Shown in pieces: positions 17,907 to 26,070 of a stretch of 64,000 nt of DNA. The stretch lies in the NCBI GenBank assembly GCA_041389885.1, contig JAWKRB010000021.1, forward strand, positions 62,001-126,000, given 5' to 3'. The translations under genes were made by a program, and so were the position numbers. Below the pieces are notes generated by a model. The model saw only the letters and a list, made by a program, of their open reading frames with translations. It searched no databases and was not told the origin of the DNA. This DNA comes from JAWKRB01 sp041389885. Lineage in GTDB: Bacteria > Myxococcota_A > Polyangia > Polyangiales > Ga0077539. How positions within the stretch are numbered: the first letter of the stretch is position 1; each line of letters begins with the position of its first letter.

Positions 17907-18970
17907 GGCCCGGCCGCGCCGTCGCGCTCGCCCTCGCCGCCGCGCTCGCCCTCCCGGCCTCGGTCGGCGCGCAGCCCGTGAGCCACCGCGACGTGATCTC
18001 CGAGCCCGGCGTGTGGCTCGAGGCGCCGTCGCTGCCTGCGGACTACGTCGAAGTCCGCCGCGGGGCCATCGCGGTGGCCTACCCCCGCGCGATGGAGCCG
18101 CTGGCGGCGCCGATCCTGGCCCGCGCTGAAGAAGACGAGCGGGCCCTCCGCGCGCGCCTCGGCCTCGCCGCCGCGCCGACGATTCACGTGCGGGTGGTCC
18201 CCGACATCGCGACGCTGCGCGCCCTCGCGCCGCGGCAGGCGCCCCCCCCGGAGTACGCCGTGGGCGTGGCGTACCCGACGATCTCCCTCGCGCTGGTGTC
18301 GGTGCGGCAGCACGACCAGAGCTCCACCCCCGCGCTGGGCAAGGTGTTTCGCCACGAGCTCGCGCACGTCATGCTCGGCCTCGCGACGAACCACGCGCCG
18401 GTGCCCCGCTGGTTCGCCGAGGGCCTCGCCATCGAGCAGGCCGCCGAGCGCACCTTCGAGCGCATGGAGCGCCTCGCGATGGCGTCGTTCTCGGGGGGCT
18501 TGATCCCCTGGGGCCGCCTCGACGCGGGCTTCTCCGAGGGCCGCGGCGAGGTCGACGTGGCCTACGCGCAGTCGGCCGACATGGTGAACTGGATGATCCG
18601 CCTCCAGGGCCCCGAGCGGCTGAGCGTGCTCACGATGCACCTGCGCGAGGGCGTCGCCTTCGACGACGCGGTGCGCGAGACGTGGGGGCGCACCCTCGCG
18701 GGCATGGAGCCCACCTGGCGCGACGACGCCCGCACGCGCTTCACCCTCGCACCCCTGTGGAGCGGCGGGTTCCTCGGCATCGCGGGCACGGTGCTCACCC
18801 TCGCCGCGGTGCTGCGCCGACGCAAGCGCGCCAGCAAGACCCTCGCCCGATGGGAGCGCGAGGAGCGAAATCGCGCGCGGTTTCTGGTGATCGTGCCGGG
18901 GCTCACGCCGCTCCCGCCGCTGCGCGGTGAGGTCGACGGCGCGCCGGTCCCCCCGACCGCGCTGAACTGA
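17903..18970 (+). CDS. Membrane-anchored gluzincin-type metallopeptidase (peptidase MA-like)
   Basis: The GTG at 17903 overlaps the preceding stop. The 355 residues have a signal peptide ending near VGAQP. The zinc motif FRHELAHVM (H151, E152, H155) is followed 18 residues later by WFAEGLA (E173), the third ligand and helix of gluzincins. A C-terminal membrane helix (GFLGIAGTVLTLAAVL) is followed by a basic cytoplasmic tail. It should be a periplasmic peptidase held in the inner membrane. The neighbouring unknown protein, coupled to it, may be its partner or substrate. No substrate can be inferred. Confidence 0.8.
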   Translation: MRPGRAVALALAAALALPASVGAQPVSHRDVISEPGVWLEAPSLPADYVEVRRGAIAVAYPRAMEPLAAPILARAEEDERALRARLGLAAAPTIHVRVVPDIATLRALAPRQAPPPEYAVGVAYPTISLALVSVRQHDQSSTPALGKVFRHELAHVMLGLATNHAPVPRWFAEGLAIEQAAERTFERMERLAMASFSGGLIPWGRLDAGFSEGRGEVDVAYAQSADMVNWMIRLQGPERLSVLTMHLREGVAFDDAVRETWGRTLAGMEPTWRDDARTRFTLAPLWSGGFLGIAGTVLTLAAVLRRRKRASKTLARWEREERNRARFLVIVPGLTPLPPLRGEVDGAPVPPTALN

Positions 18971-19005
18971 GCGCGATCGAGCGGGAGAGGCGTCGGCGCG
19001 TGGGG

Positions 19006-19920
19006 CTACTGCCCGATGCGGGGGGAGGTCGGGAGGAAGAACGTGACGCCGAAGTTCACCATCTGGTTCATATCCAGGCGGCGATCGTTCGAGTCGATGA
19101 CGCCGAGGCGCCGCCGGGGGTCGGACTGGAAGTAGTTCGCCACGGTGTCAGAGACCGTGTCGCTCGAGGCGGAGCTCGAGTCGGTGCCCGAGCGGTTCCA
19201 CGAGAAGGGCATGAGCCGATACTCGAAGCCGATCGAGACGAAGCGGTTGATGTAGAAGTTGATGCCGAAGCCCACCGTGGGCGCCACGGCGATGCGGCTC
19301 GCCCGCGCGGTCTGCGACGCCAGCGTCGCGCGCTGGATCTGGTCCGCCGTCTGCCGGTTCGAGCCCGTGAGGTACGGCGTCTCGTAGCTGGGCGACGAGC
19401 GCAGGGTCACGTCGGCGCGCTCTTCGACGCCCACGAAGGCGACGCCCGCGAGGATGTAGAAGTCGGTGTCGGCGACGAGGTTCTGAAACAGCGCGAACTT
19501 GCCGCGCAGCGGCACGAAGGTCGCGTGGACATCGAACAAGAAATTGCGACGGCCGATCTGGTTCGTGAACTGGCTGGCCCGGGGCACGCTGAAGGTGCCG
19601 CCCGGCGACTGCGCACTGATCTGGTCGGTGAGCGCCGTGTCGATGTGCGCCGGGGCGAAGGCGCCCCAGAAGCCCACGCCGATCCAGTCAGCGAAGTGGT
19701 ACTCGCCCCGCAGGCCGACGTAGAGCTCTCGCGAGAACTCGTCGACGAGGGAGATGCCGAAGGTCGGCGTGAGCGCGAAGCGCCCCTGGCGGTACTGCAC
19801 CAGGCGGGCGACGGAGCGCGCGCCGGCCAGGGGGCCACGGAGCTGAATTTCCTGAGCGGCGGCGGGCGACGACGCGAGCGCGACACCAGCAAGCACGAGG
19901 GGGGCGAGCAGACGCTTCAT
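19006..19920 (-). CDS. Outer-membrane beta-barrel protein
   Basis: The ATG at 19920 (MKRLLAPLVL) begins a clear signal peptide ending AAAQE; a longer frame upstream has no signal. The 304-residue body is a series of amphipathic strands with alternating aromatic residues (RGEYHFADWIGVGFWGAF, INRFVSIGFEYRLM) and a final strand MVNFGVTFFLP, as in the outer-membrane barrel domain widespread in myxobacteria. It follows a similar protein after 29 bases, so the two are likely co-expressed and may be partners or paralogs. Function is unknown; such proteins have been linked to envelope structure and gliding, which is not shown here. Confidence 0.85.
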   Translation of the reverse strand: MKRLLAPLVLAGVALASSPAAAQEIQLRGPLAGARSVARLVQYRQGRFALTPTFGISLVDEFSRELYVGLRGEYHFADWIGVGFWGAFAPAHIDTALTDQISAQSPGGTFSVPRASQFTNQIGRRNFLFDVHATFVPLRGKFALFQNLVADTDFYILAGVAFVGVEERADVTLRSSPSYETPYLTGSNRQTADQIQRATLASQTARASRIAVAPTVGFGINFYINRFVSIGFEYRLMPFSWNRSGTDSSSASSDTVSDTVANYFQSDPRRRLGVIDSNDRRLDMNQMVNFGVTFFLPTSPRIGQ

Positions 19921-19949
19921 CGACGAGTTCCTCGACGGTGCCTTGGCGA

Positions 19950-20909
19950 TCACTTCGGGAGCCGGTAGTTGAAGGAGAACGGCAGAAAGAACGTGAGGCC
20001 CGCGGAGAGCATCACGTTGTCGGTCAGCGCGTTGGACGAGGTCCAATTCGCCGGGTTGCGGCGACAGTCGGCGCAGGTCGTAGAGGCCCGACCGTTCACG
20101 ACCGCAGACTCCCGGAAGTTGGTCCGGGTGTTCTCCAGCAGCTCGGGATAGATGAAATTCCTCAGCTCCAGGGTGATCGCCACGGAGCGGGAGACGAACA
20201 CGCGGAAGCCGATGCCCGCGTCGAACATGATCGCCGTGTTCCAGTCGAAGGTGCGAACCTCCGGGTCGATCGCGGGGATCGGCCGGGACCGCATGATCCC
20301 GACGCCGGCCGTCAGGTACATGTCCCAGTGGAAGATGAAGCGGTTGAACATCGAGAACTTCCCGTACAGAGGCACGTACGAGAAGTTCAGCGCCGCCGCG
20401 AGCTGGTACTCGTTGATCGGCACCGCGAGCTGCGTCGAGCGCCCGACGTTGTAGTTCACGTCGGACACGCTGTTGAGCCCCTGGAAGAACACCCCCGTGA
20501 GCCCGACGGACAGCACGTTGGAGATCCAGTAGTTCATCGTGAGGCCGATGCCCGTGTGCGACACGAACGGGTCGTTCAGCGCGACGTTCACCGAGGGGTT
20601 GATCTCGAAGCGCCGGTTGCGCAGCGCGTAGATCTGCTGCGCGGCGTAGATCTCCTCGTTGAGGGGATGGTGCTGCGCCGTCACCTCTCCGCCCGGAACG
20701 GTCAGCTGAAGCTGCGCCCCCGTGTCGCCGCTCTGCCCCGCGGGTGGCGTCGGGGTCTCGGCGGCGGCCTCATCCGCGGAGATAACCATCTCCCCGCTGT
20801 CTTGACCCGCCGACGCCCCGCCCGCGGGCGGCTGCTGCGCCGACGCGGTGAGAGGGACCGTCAACGCGGCCGCGGTCAACATCACCCTGGCGATCGTCGT
20901 GCGAGCCAT
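19950..20909 (-). CDS. Outer-membrane beta-barrel protein, paralog of the next gene
   Basis: The ATG at 20909 has AGGAAG just upstream and opens a signal peptide ending TASAQQ (319 residues). A disordered, acidic Pro/Ala/Gly segment of about 60 residues precedes the barrel (RRFEINPSVNVALNDPF, VSVGLTGVFFQGL-like strands). The C-terminal strand is VMLSAGLTFFLPFSFNY. Two Cys close together (TTCADC) may form a loop disulfide. It has the same size and strand layout as the downstream gene and forms a two-gene unit with it. The 206-base gap upstream holds an AT-rich patch (TATGTT on the minus strand at 21036-21031) that could be part of the promoter. Confidence 0.85.
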   Translation of the reverse strand: MARTTIARVMLTAAALTVPLTASAQQPPAGGASAGQDSGEMVISADEAAAETPTPPAGQSGDTGAQLQLTVPGGEVTAQHHPLNEEIYAAQQIYALRNRRFEINPSVNVALNDPFVSHTGIGLTMNYWISNVLSVGLTGVFFQGLNSVSDVNYNVGRSTQLAVPINEYQLAAALNFSYVPLYGKFSMFNRFIFHWDMYLTAGVGIMRSRPIPAIDPEVRTFDWNTAIMFDAGIGFRVFVSRSVAITLELRNFIYPELLENTRTNFRESAVVNGRASTTCADCRRNPANWTSSNALTDNVMLSAGLTFFLPFSFNYRLPK

Positions 20910-21115
20910 CGTGCTTCCTGTCCTCAACCCCACCGGTTCCTCACGTGCCGGCGTCACCTTCGAAGACTCACCGTGTTGCGTGCTCATGTTCGAAGTTCGC
21001 GTGCCTCGCCAGAGCGGCGGGGCGGACCCTAACATAGCGCGTTCGAGCGTCGCAATACTGCTCTGCACCGAGCCGCCGATGCGACGCAAATCATTGTGCT
21101 GCAAGGGTTTTCTAC

Positions 21116-22672
21116 TCACGCCGCGGCGTCCTCGGAGCGCGCGAAGAGCGCGTCGACGAAATCGTCGGCGTCGAACTCGCGCAGGTCTGCGCTCTTCTCT
21201 CCGACCCCGATGAAGCGCACCGGGAGCTTGAACTCCTCGGCCACGGCCAGGATGACCCCGCCCTTGGCGGTGCCGTCGAGCTTGGTGAGCACCACGCCCG
21301 AGAGCTTGATCGAGTCGCTGAACTCACGCGCCTGGCTGATGGCGTTCTGCCCCGTGGTCGCGTCGAGCACCAGGAGGGTCTCGTGCGGCGCGCCGGGGAG
21401 GGCCTTGGCGCAGGAGTCGTGGATCTTGCGGAGCTCTTCCATCAGCGGCGCCTTGGTCTGCAGCCGCCCGGCGGTGTCGGCGAGGATCACGTCTACGCCG
21501 TCGCGGGCGCCCTGCTGCAGCGCCTCGAAGATCACCGCGCTGGGCTTCGCGCCGTCTTTGCCCTTGTAGATCTGCACGCCGATGCGACGCGCCCACATCT
21601 CCAGCTGCTGCACCGCCGCCGCGCGGAACGTGTCGCCCGCCGCCAGGAGGACCTTCTTGCCCTCTTCCTTGTAGCGGTCGGCCAGCTTCGCGATGGTGGT
21701 GGTCTTGCCCGCGCCGTTGACGCCCACCATCAAGATCACCAGCGGCCCCGACGCGGCCCTCGCGCCGAAGCCCGCCGCGTCGGTCTTCAACATCGCCCGC
21801 GCGTCTTCTTTCAGCGCGTCCCACGCCTTGCCGTCGTCGAGGAGCTCCTTGCGCGCCATGCGCGCCTTGAGCGACTCCACCAGGCGTGCGGTCGCCCCGG
21901 CGCCGATGTCGCCGGTGAGCATGGTCTCTTCGATCTCCTCGATGAGCCCGAGGTCGATCTCCTTCTTGCCCCCGAACACGTCGAAGAGCCGCTGCATCCA
22001 GCCCTTGCGGGTCTGGGTGAGCCCGGTCTTGAGCGCGGTGAGGTCCTTCGGCGCCGCCTTGGCCGCGGGCGCCGCCTTCGGGGCCTCGGGGGCCTTCGCC
22101 TCGGGGGCCTTCGCCTCGGGGGCCGCGGGCGTCTCGACCTTCGCCTCGGGGGCCGCGGGCGTCTCGACCTTCGCCTCGGGGGCCGCGGGCGTCTCGACCT
22201 TCGCCTCCGGGGCCTTCGCCTCGGGCGCCGCGGGCGTCTCGACCTTCGCCTCGGGGGCCTTCGCCTCGGGCTGCTCGGTCGCTTCGGTCTGCTTGGCCCG
22301 GGGCGTCTCGGCGAGGGTGGTCTTGATCGACGCGTCGGCCTGCGCGGACCGGGCCTTCTCGGCCTTCTCGGCCTTCGCCTTGGCCTTCTCGGCCCTGGCC
22401 TTGGCCTTGCCGCTCTTGGGCTCAGGCTTCTCGGCCTTCGCCGCGGGCTTCTCGGCCTTCGCCTCGGGCTTCTCAGCCTTCGCCTCGGGCTTCTCGGCCT
22501 TCGCCGCGGGCGCGCTGGACCCGGTCTCTTCAGCCCCCGCGGACGCCTTCGTCGAGGGCTCGGGCAGCTTCTCGAGGTCCTCGCTCGGAGGCAGGAGGGG
22601 CTTCTCGCGCATGACGAAGTACGCCACCGCGATCAGGACAACGAGAACGACGACGATCAGGACGGGCGTCAT
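21116..22672 (-). CDS. ftsY: Signal recognition particle receptor FtsY with extended repetitive linker
   Basis: The C-terminal NG domain is complete: GVNGAGKTTT (G1), DTFRAAA, DTAGRLQT (G3), TKLDGTAKGG (G4) and VGEKSADLREF near the end. It is the membrane receptor that docks ribosome-SRP complexes for co-translational insertion. The N-terminus is unusual: a true membrane helix (residues 4 to 20) followed by about 180 residues rich in Ala, Glu, Lys and Pro, made of AEKPEAK and PEAKVETPAA repeats. Most FtsY proteins have only an acidic A domain of variable length. An N-terminal helix is known in some high-GC lineages. It is 518 residues long and transcribed alone. Confidence 0.95.
   Translation of the reverse strand: MTPVLIVVVLVVLIAVAYFVMREKPLLPPSEDLEKLPEPSTKASAGAEETGSSAPAAKAEKPEAKAEKPEAKAEKPAAKAEKPEPKSGKAKARAEKAKAKAEKAEKARSAQADASIKTTLAETPRAKQTEATEQPEAKAPEAKVETPAAPEAKAPEAKVETPAAPEAKVETPAAPEAKVETPAAPEAKAPEAKAPEAPKAAPAAKAAPKDLTALKTGLTQTRKGWMQRLFDVFGGKKEIDLGLIEEIEETMLTGDIGAGATARLVESLKARMARKELLDDGKAWDALKEDARAMLKTDAAGFGARAASGPLVILMVGVNGAGKTTTIAKLADRYKEEGKKVLLAAGDTFRAAAVQQLEMWARRIGVQIYKGKDGAKPSAVIFEALQQGARDGVDVILADTAGRLQTKAPLMEELRKIHDSCAKALPGAPHETLLVLDATTGQNAISQAREFSDSIKLSGVVLTKLDGTAKGGVILAVAEEFKLPVRFIGVGEKSADLREFDADDFVDALFARSEDAAA
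22111..22200. repeat. Three perfect 30-base tandem copies in ftsY
   Basis: Bases 22111-22140, 22141-22170 and 22171-22200 are identical. They encode PEAKVETPAA on the minus strand. Diverged copies continue on both sides. The unit is a multiple of three, so copy-number change would lengthen or shorten the linker without breaking ftsY. Confidence 0.9.
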
Positions 22673-22756
22673 GAGAGGCTACGCCTCCTCCATGTGCAAC
22701 GCAGACAGGGTTACGCCCGAGGGCGGCGCGACTCTATGGCGGGACGATTCAGCGCG

Positions 22757-24400
22757 TCAACGCCGTTCCTGCATCGCAGAAGCGCCCGCGGCGCGCGCGG
22801 CGTCGGCGATGTCGTCGGCCGCGCGGAGCTCGTCGGGCCCTGGTGGACGCGGGCCGTAGCACCCCCGCTCGACCATCCCCACCAGCGGTCGGAGCGCGGC
22901 GTCGGCGCCCCCGCCCCGGGTCAGCTCCCTCGGCGTGGGCAGCGCGTCGGCCCGCCGCGCCGACTCGAGCCACGGGCGCAGCCGCGCGAAGAGCGCCTCG
23001 CGCCACGTCTGCATCGCCACCTGCACCCGGTACTCCCCCGGCTCGGGCAGGGGCACCTGCAGCGCGCGCGGCGCGAAGCCCTCGGCCTGGAGCGAGAGCT
23101 GACACGCCCCCTTCGCGCCCCCATACGCCAGCGGCGCGTTCGACACCTCGACCCAGGCCCCGTCGTCGACGCGCGCGCGCGCGCCCCGCACCGCGCCCCC
23201 CGTCGCGCGGTCGACCACCACCACCCGCAGCGTGATCCCCGCCGCCGCCGGCCGCGCGACCCGGAGCACCTGGTCGACCCCGACGCGCGGCGCCTCGGGG
23301 TCCACGGGCGGATCGATCTCCTTGCGCCGCAGGGAGATCCAGCCCACGCCGAGGGCGGCGAGGAGCAGCGGCGCGGCGCCCCAGGCCCAGTGAATCGGCG
23401 GCGGCGGCGGCGGGGTGACCTCGAGCTCGGGGCTCTCCGAGGCGATGAACCACGGCTCGGTGGGCTCGAACACGGCCCGCACCGAGAGCCCGGCCTCGCT
23501 CAGGACCTCGGGGCCGAGGCGCACGCGAAAGTGCCCCTGGTCGTCGGCGCGCGCGGCGGCCAGGGTGCGCTCTCCGCGGTTGACCCGCAGCGCGGCGCCC
23601 GGCACCGGCGCGCCCCCCGCGAGGACCACCGCGCCGTGGAGCCACGCGCCCTCGCGCTCGTCTGCCTCGGCGTCTTCGCGCAGCAGCGAGACGGCGGTGC
23701 GCGCGCGCACGAGGAGCTCGCGCCCGGCGCCCTCGACGACGCGTCCGCGGCCCAGGTCCACCCGCGGCACGATGCGCGCCGCGCCCGGCGCGCCGAAGCG
23801 CGTCACGGGGAACACCAGCGACACCCTCCCCGCCGCGTCGGTCGCCCCCGCGGCGAGGGGGCGCCGCCGCCCCGACGCGTCGAGCACCTGCGAGAGCTCC
23901 ACCGCGAGCCTCGCGGGGGAGAGCGTCTGCACCTCGCCCACGCGCACCGTCACGATGGCCTCGACCGAGCCCTCGCCCAGGGTCACGCCCTCGCCCGGCA
24001 GCAGCAGGTCGGCGGTGACGAAGGGCGCGTCGAAATCGACGTCGATCTCGCCGCGCGCGGAGGCGGCGGTGCTGTCTCCCGCGAAGGTCCCGCTCACCCG
24101 CACCCGCCGCGAGCGCCCCACGTCGAGGCGCGCGACGCCGTCGCCGTTGTCGTCGGTGCGCAGCTCCTCCGCGCGCTCGCCCTGCCCCTCGGGGCGAAAC
24201 CGCAGCGAGACCGCGCGCCGCGCGAGGGGCGCGCCCCGGTCGTCGCGGAGGTGCACCCGGACCGTCAGCGCCGACGTGCCCGCGGGCACCGCGGGGTCGA
24301 GGCGAAGCTCCGACGCGGCCACGACGTTCAGTCGGTACGCCTCGGCAGGGGCGCTGCGCAGGGTCGCGAGGCTCACGATCGCGGCGGTGAGGGTGCGCAC
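22757..24400 (-). CDS. Membrane protein with Ig-like extracytoplasmic repeats
   Basis: I place the start at the GTG at 24400 (547 residues), because it opens directly into a signal sequence (residues 2 to about 20); an ATG at 24445 adds an acidic, Cys-containing leader that fits poorly. Residues 30 to about 340 look like repeated beta-sandwich (Ig/Big-like) domains with phrases such as LTVRVHLRDDRGAPLARR. A Pro-rich bridge leads to one membrane helix (IHWAWGAAPLLLAALGVGWI). A C-terminal part of about 180 residues holds another carboxypeptidase-regulatory-like fold (RVVVVDRATGGAVRGARARV). Function is unknown. It is divergent from the HAMP-type gene at 24501. Confidence 0.72.
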   Translation of the reverse strand: MRTLTAAIVSLATLRSAPAEAYRLNVVAASELRLDPAVPAGTSALTVRVHLRDDRGAPLARRAVSLRFRPEGQGERAEELRTDDNGDGVARLDVGRSRRVRVSGTFAGDSTAASARGEIDVDFDAPFVTADLLLPGEGVTLGEGSVEAIVTVRVGEVQTLSPARLAVELSQVLDASGRRRPLAAGATDAAGRVSLVFPVTRFGAPGAARIVPRVDLGRGRVVEGAGRELLVRARTAVSLLREDAEADEREGAWLHGAVVLAGGAPVPGAALRVNRGERTLAAARADDQGHFRVRLGPEVLSEAGLSVRAVFEPTEPWFIASESPELEVTPPPPPPIHWAWGAAPLLLAALGVGWISLRRKEIDPPVDPEAPRVGVDQVLRVARPAAAGITLRVVVVDRATGGAVRGARARVDDGAWVEVSNAPLAYGGAKGACQLSLQAEGFAPRALQVPLPEPGEYRVQVAMQTWREALFARLRPWLESARRADALPTPRELTRGGGADAALRPLVGMVERGCYGPRPPGPDELRAADDIADAARAAGASAMQERR

Positions 24401-24500
24401 CAGAGGGTCCTCGCTGACTCTGCACGCGCGCTCGACGCAGAGCAATCGCCTCGCCGATTCTCATCGCGTAGAGTGCCCCGCCAGGGGACCCGGCCCATCG

Positions 24501-25277
24501 ATGCAGACCGACACCAGCTCGCTACGCCCGAAGCGGAGGATCCGAAATTTCCTCCTCGACCCGCAGTTTCAGCTCCGCTACGCGGGCCTCCTCGCAGGCT
24601 CGGCGGGCGCGCTGCTGATGCTCCTCGGCTCCGTCGTCGCGTCGACCAGCACCATGGCGATCAACGAGGCCCGCGCGTCCACCGAGCTCGCGACCCTCGC
24701 CGTCGAGCAGGCCGCCCGCGCCGTCGCCGAGGGCGAGGCCAGCGCGCGGGTGCTGCGCCTGCACCAGCTCTCGCTCACCGAGCCCGACAGCGCCGCGGCG
24801 AGGGCCATCGAGGCCGAGCTCACCCGCGTCGACACCACCGCGCGGGGCGAGCTCGAGCGGGTGCGGGGCCTTCGGCAGCGCGCCGTGCTCCAGCGCGCCC
24901 GCGTCGAGGCGCTGCGCCCCCGGCTGCTCGTGTGGATCTTCGCCTCGGGCGTGGCCTTCGTGCTCGGCCTCGCCGCCATCGGGATCATCATCACGCACCG
25001 CGTGGTGGGCCCCGCGTGGCGCATGCGGCGGCTCCTCGCCAAGGTGGGCACGGGGGTGTTTCGCGTCGATGAGCGGCTGCGCAAGGGCGACGAGCTGGGC
25101 TCGCTCTTCGACTCCTTCGTGGCGATGGTCGACGCCCTGCGCCGAGCGCGCGAGGACGAGCTCGCCGAGCTCGACCGGGCGATCGCGCGGGTCGACGCGG
25201 GCTCGCCCGCCATGACCGCCCTTCAGGCGCTGAGGCGCAGGGTGCGCGCGCGGCTCAGCGACGCCCCGCCCGCTTGA
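24501..25277 (+). CDS. Membrane protein with HAMP-like region, no output domain
   Basis: The ATG at 24501 begins a 258-residue protein. A cytoplasmic leader with NFLLDPQFQLRYAG precedes a first membrane helix. A helical periplasmic stretch follows, then a second helix (LVWIFASGVAFVLGLAAIGI) and a HAMP-like segment (HRVVGPAWRMRRLLAKVGTG). The FLLDPQFQLRY lead is typical of small HAMP proteins in deltaproteobacteria and myxobacteria. No kinase, cyclase or methyl-accepting domain follows, so it may work through a separate partner. Its last 23 bases overlap the tail of the convergent HEAT-repeat gene. Confidence 0.75.
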   Translation: MQTDTSSLRPKRRIRNFLLDPQFQLRYAGLLAGSAGALLMLLGSVVASTSTMAINEARASTELATLAVEQAARAVAEGEASARVLRLHQLSLTEPDSAAARAIEAELTRVDTTARGELERVRGLRQRAVLQRARVEALRPRLLVWIFASGVAFVLGLAAIGIIITHRVVGPAWRMRRLLAKVGTGVFRVDERLRKGDELGSLFDSFVAMVDALRRAREDELAELDRAIARVDAGSPAMTALQALRRRVRARLSDAPPA

Positions 25278-26016
25278 GGGCGCCGTCTGCGTCGAAGGAG
25301 AAGGGCCCGTTGGGGAGCCTCGGGAGCACCGCCGCGACCTTCTCGCGGGCGGCCTCGCTGCACGGCCAGCCGCGCTCGTGGAGCCCGTCGGCGAGGGTGG
25401 TCTTGATGCGCATCGAGTCCTCGCGGGCGAGGAGCTCGAGGAGCGCGTCGGCGGTCGAGGGCGCGTCCTGCGCGAGGATCGTGCGCACGGTGTGAAAGCG
25501 CGCGTCTTCGCTCACGTCGTCGAGGAAGGGCAGCAGCGCGTCGGCGACGCGGGGGTCTTGCAGCTCCTCGAGGGCGATGATCGCCTGGATCTTTCGCTCG
25601 GGGTTCTTCTGATAGTTCGTGTCCTCCCGCGAGAGGATGTCGACCATCTCGCTCACGAACTCCTCTTCGGACACCAGCGCGCGGAGCATCTTCAGCGGCC
25701 AGTTCACCGAGTTGGTCTTGAGCAGGTACTCCTTCACGGGCCCGACGGCGGACTCGCCCGCGTTCGAGATCGCCTCGAGGATGTACCCCTTCTCCTCGCG
25801 GTCGGTGATCGTCGGGTCGACGGTGAAGTTGTACCTGGGGAGCAGCGCGCGCCAGGCCTCCTCGGTGCCCAGGCGACAGAGGTACTCGATCGACGCGAAG
25901 CGGTCGGGGCTCATCGCCCGCTTGTCGAGAACCCGCTCCGCGTGGCGCAGCAGCGCCTTCTCCTGGGCGTCGCCTGAGGCGCCGCCCTTAGCCTTGAAGA
26001 AATCAAAGAGTCCCAT
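25255..26016 (-). CDS. HEAT-repeat protein
   Basis: The 253-residue cytoplasmic protein is helical, with HEAT-like pairs (KIQAIIALEELQDPRVADALLPFLDD-type, cut here by its first half) and a start MGLFDFFKAKGGAS. Such alpha-solenoids bind other proteins. It lies tail to tail with one HAMP-type protein (23-base overlap) and 54 bases behind another, which suggests, but does not show, a link to membrane signalling. No catalytic residues are visible. Confidence 0.75.
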   Translation of the reverse strand: MGLFDFFKAKGGASGDAQEKALLRHAERVLDKRAMSPDRFASIEYLCRLGTEEAWRALLPRYNFTVDPTITDREEKGYILEAISNAGESAVGPVKEYLLKTNSVNWPLKMLRALVSEEEFVSEMVDILSREDTNYQKNPERKIQAIIALEELQDPRVADALLPFLDDVSEDARFHTVRTILAQDAPSTADALLELLAREDSMRIKTTLADGLHERGWPCSEAAREKVAAVLPRLPNGPFSFDADGALKRAGRR

Positions 26017-26070
26017 CTGTCCTCGGTGTCAGGCGGCGCGCGCGGAGGGTCGCCGCTGGAAGGGTGCGTC

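Noticed and set aside
21383..25072. A 1229-codon plus-strand open frame
   Set aside because: It runs antisense through ftsY and the Ig-like gene and into the HAMP-type gene. Its Arg/Gly/Leu-rich composition is typical of shadow frames in very GC-rich DNA.
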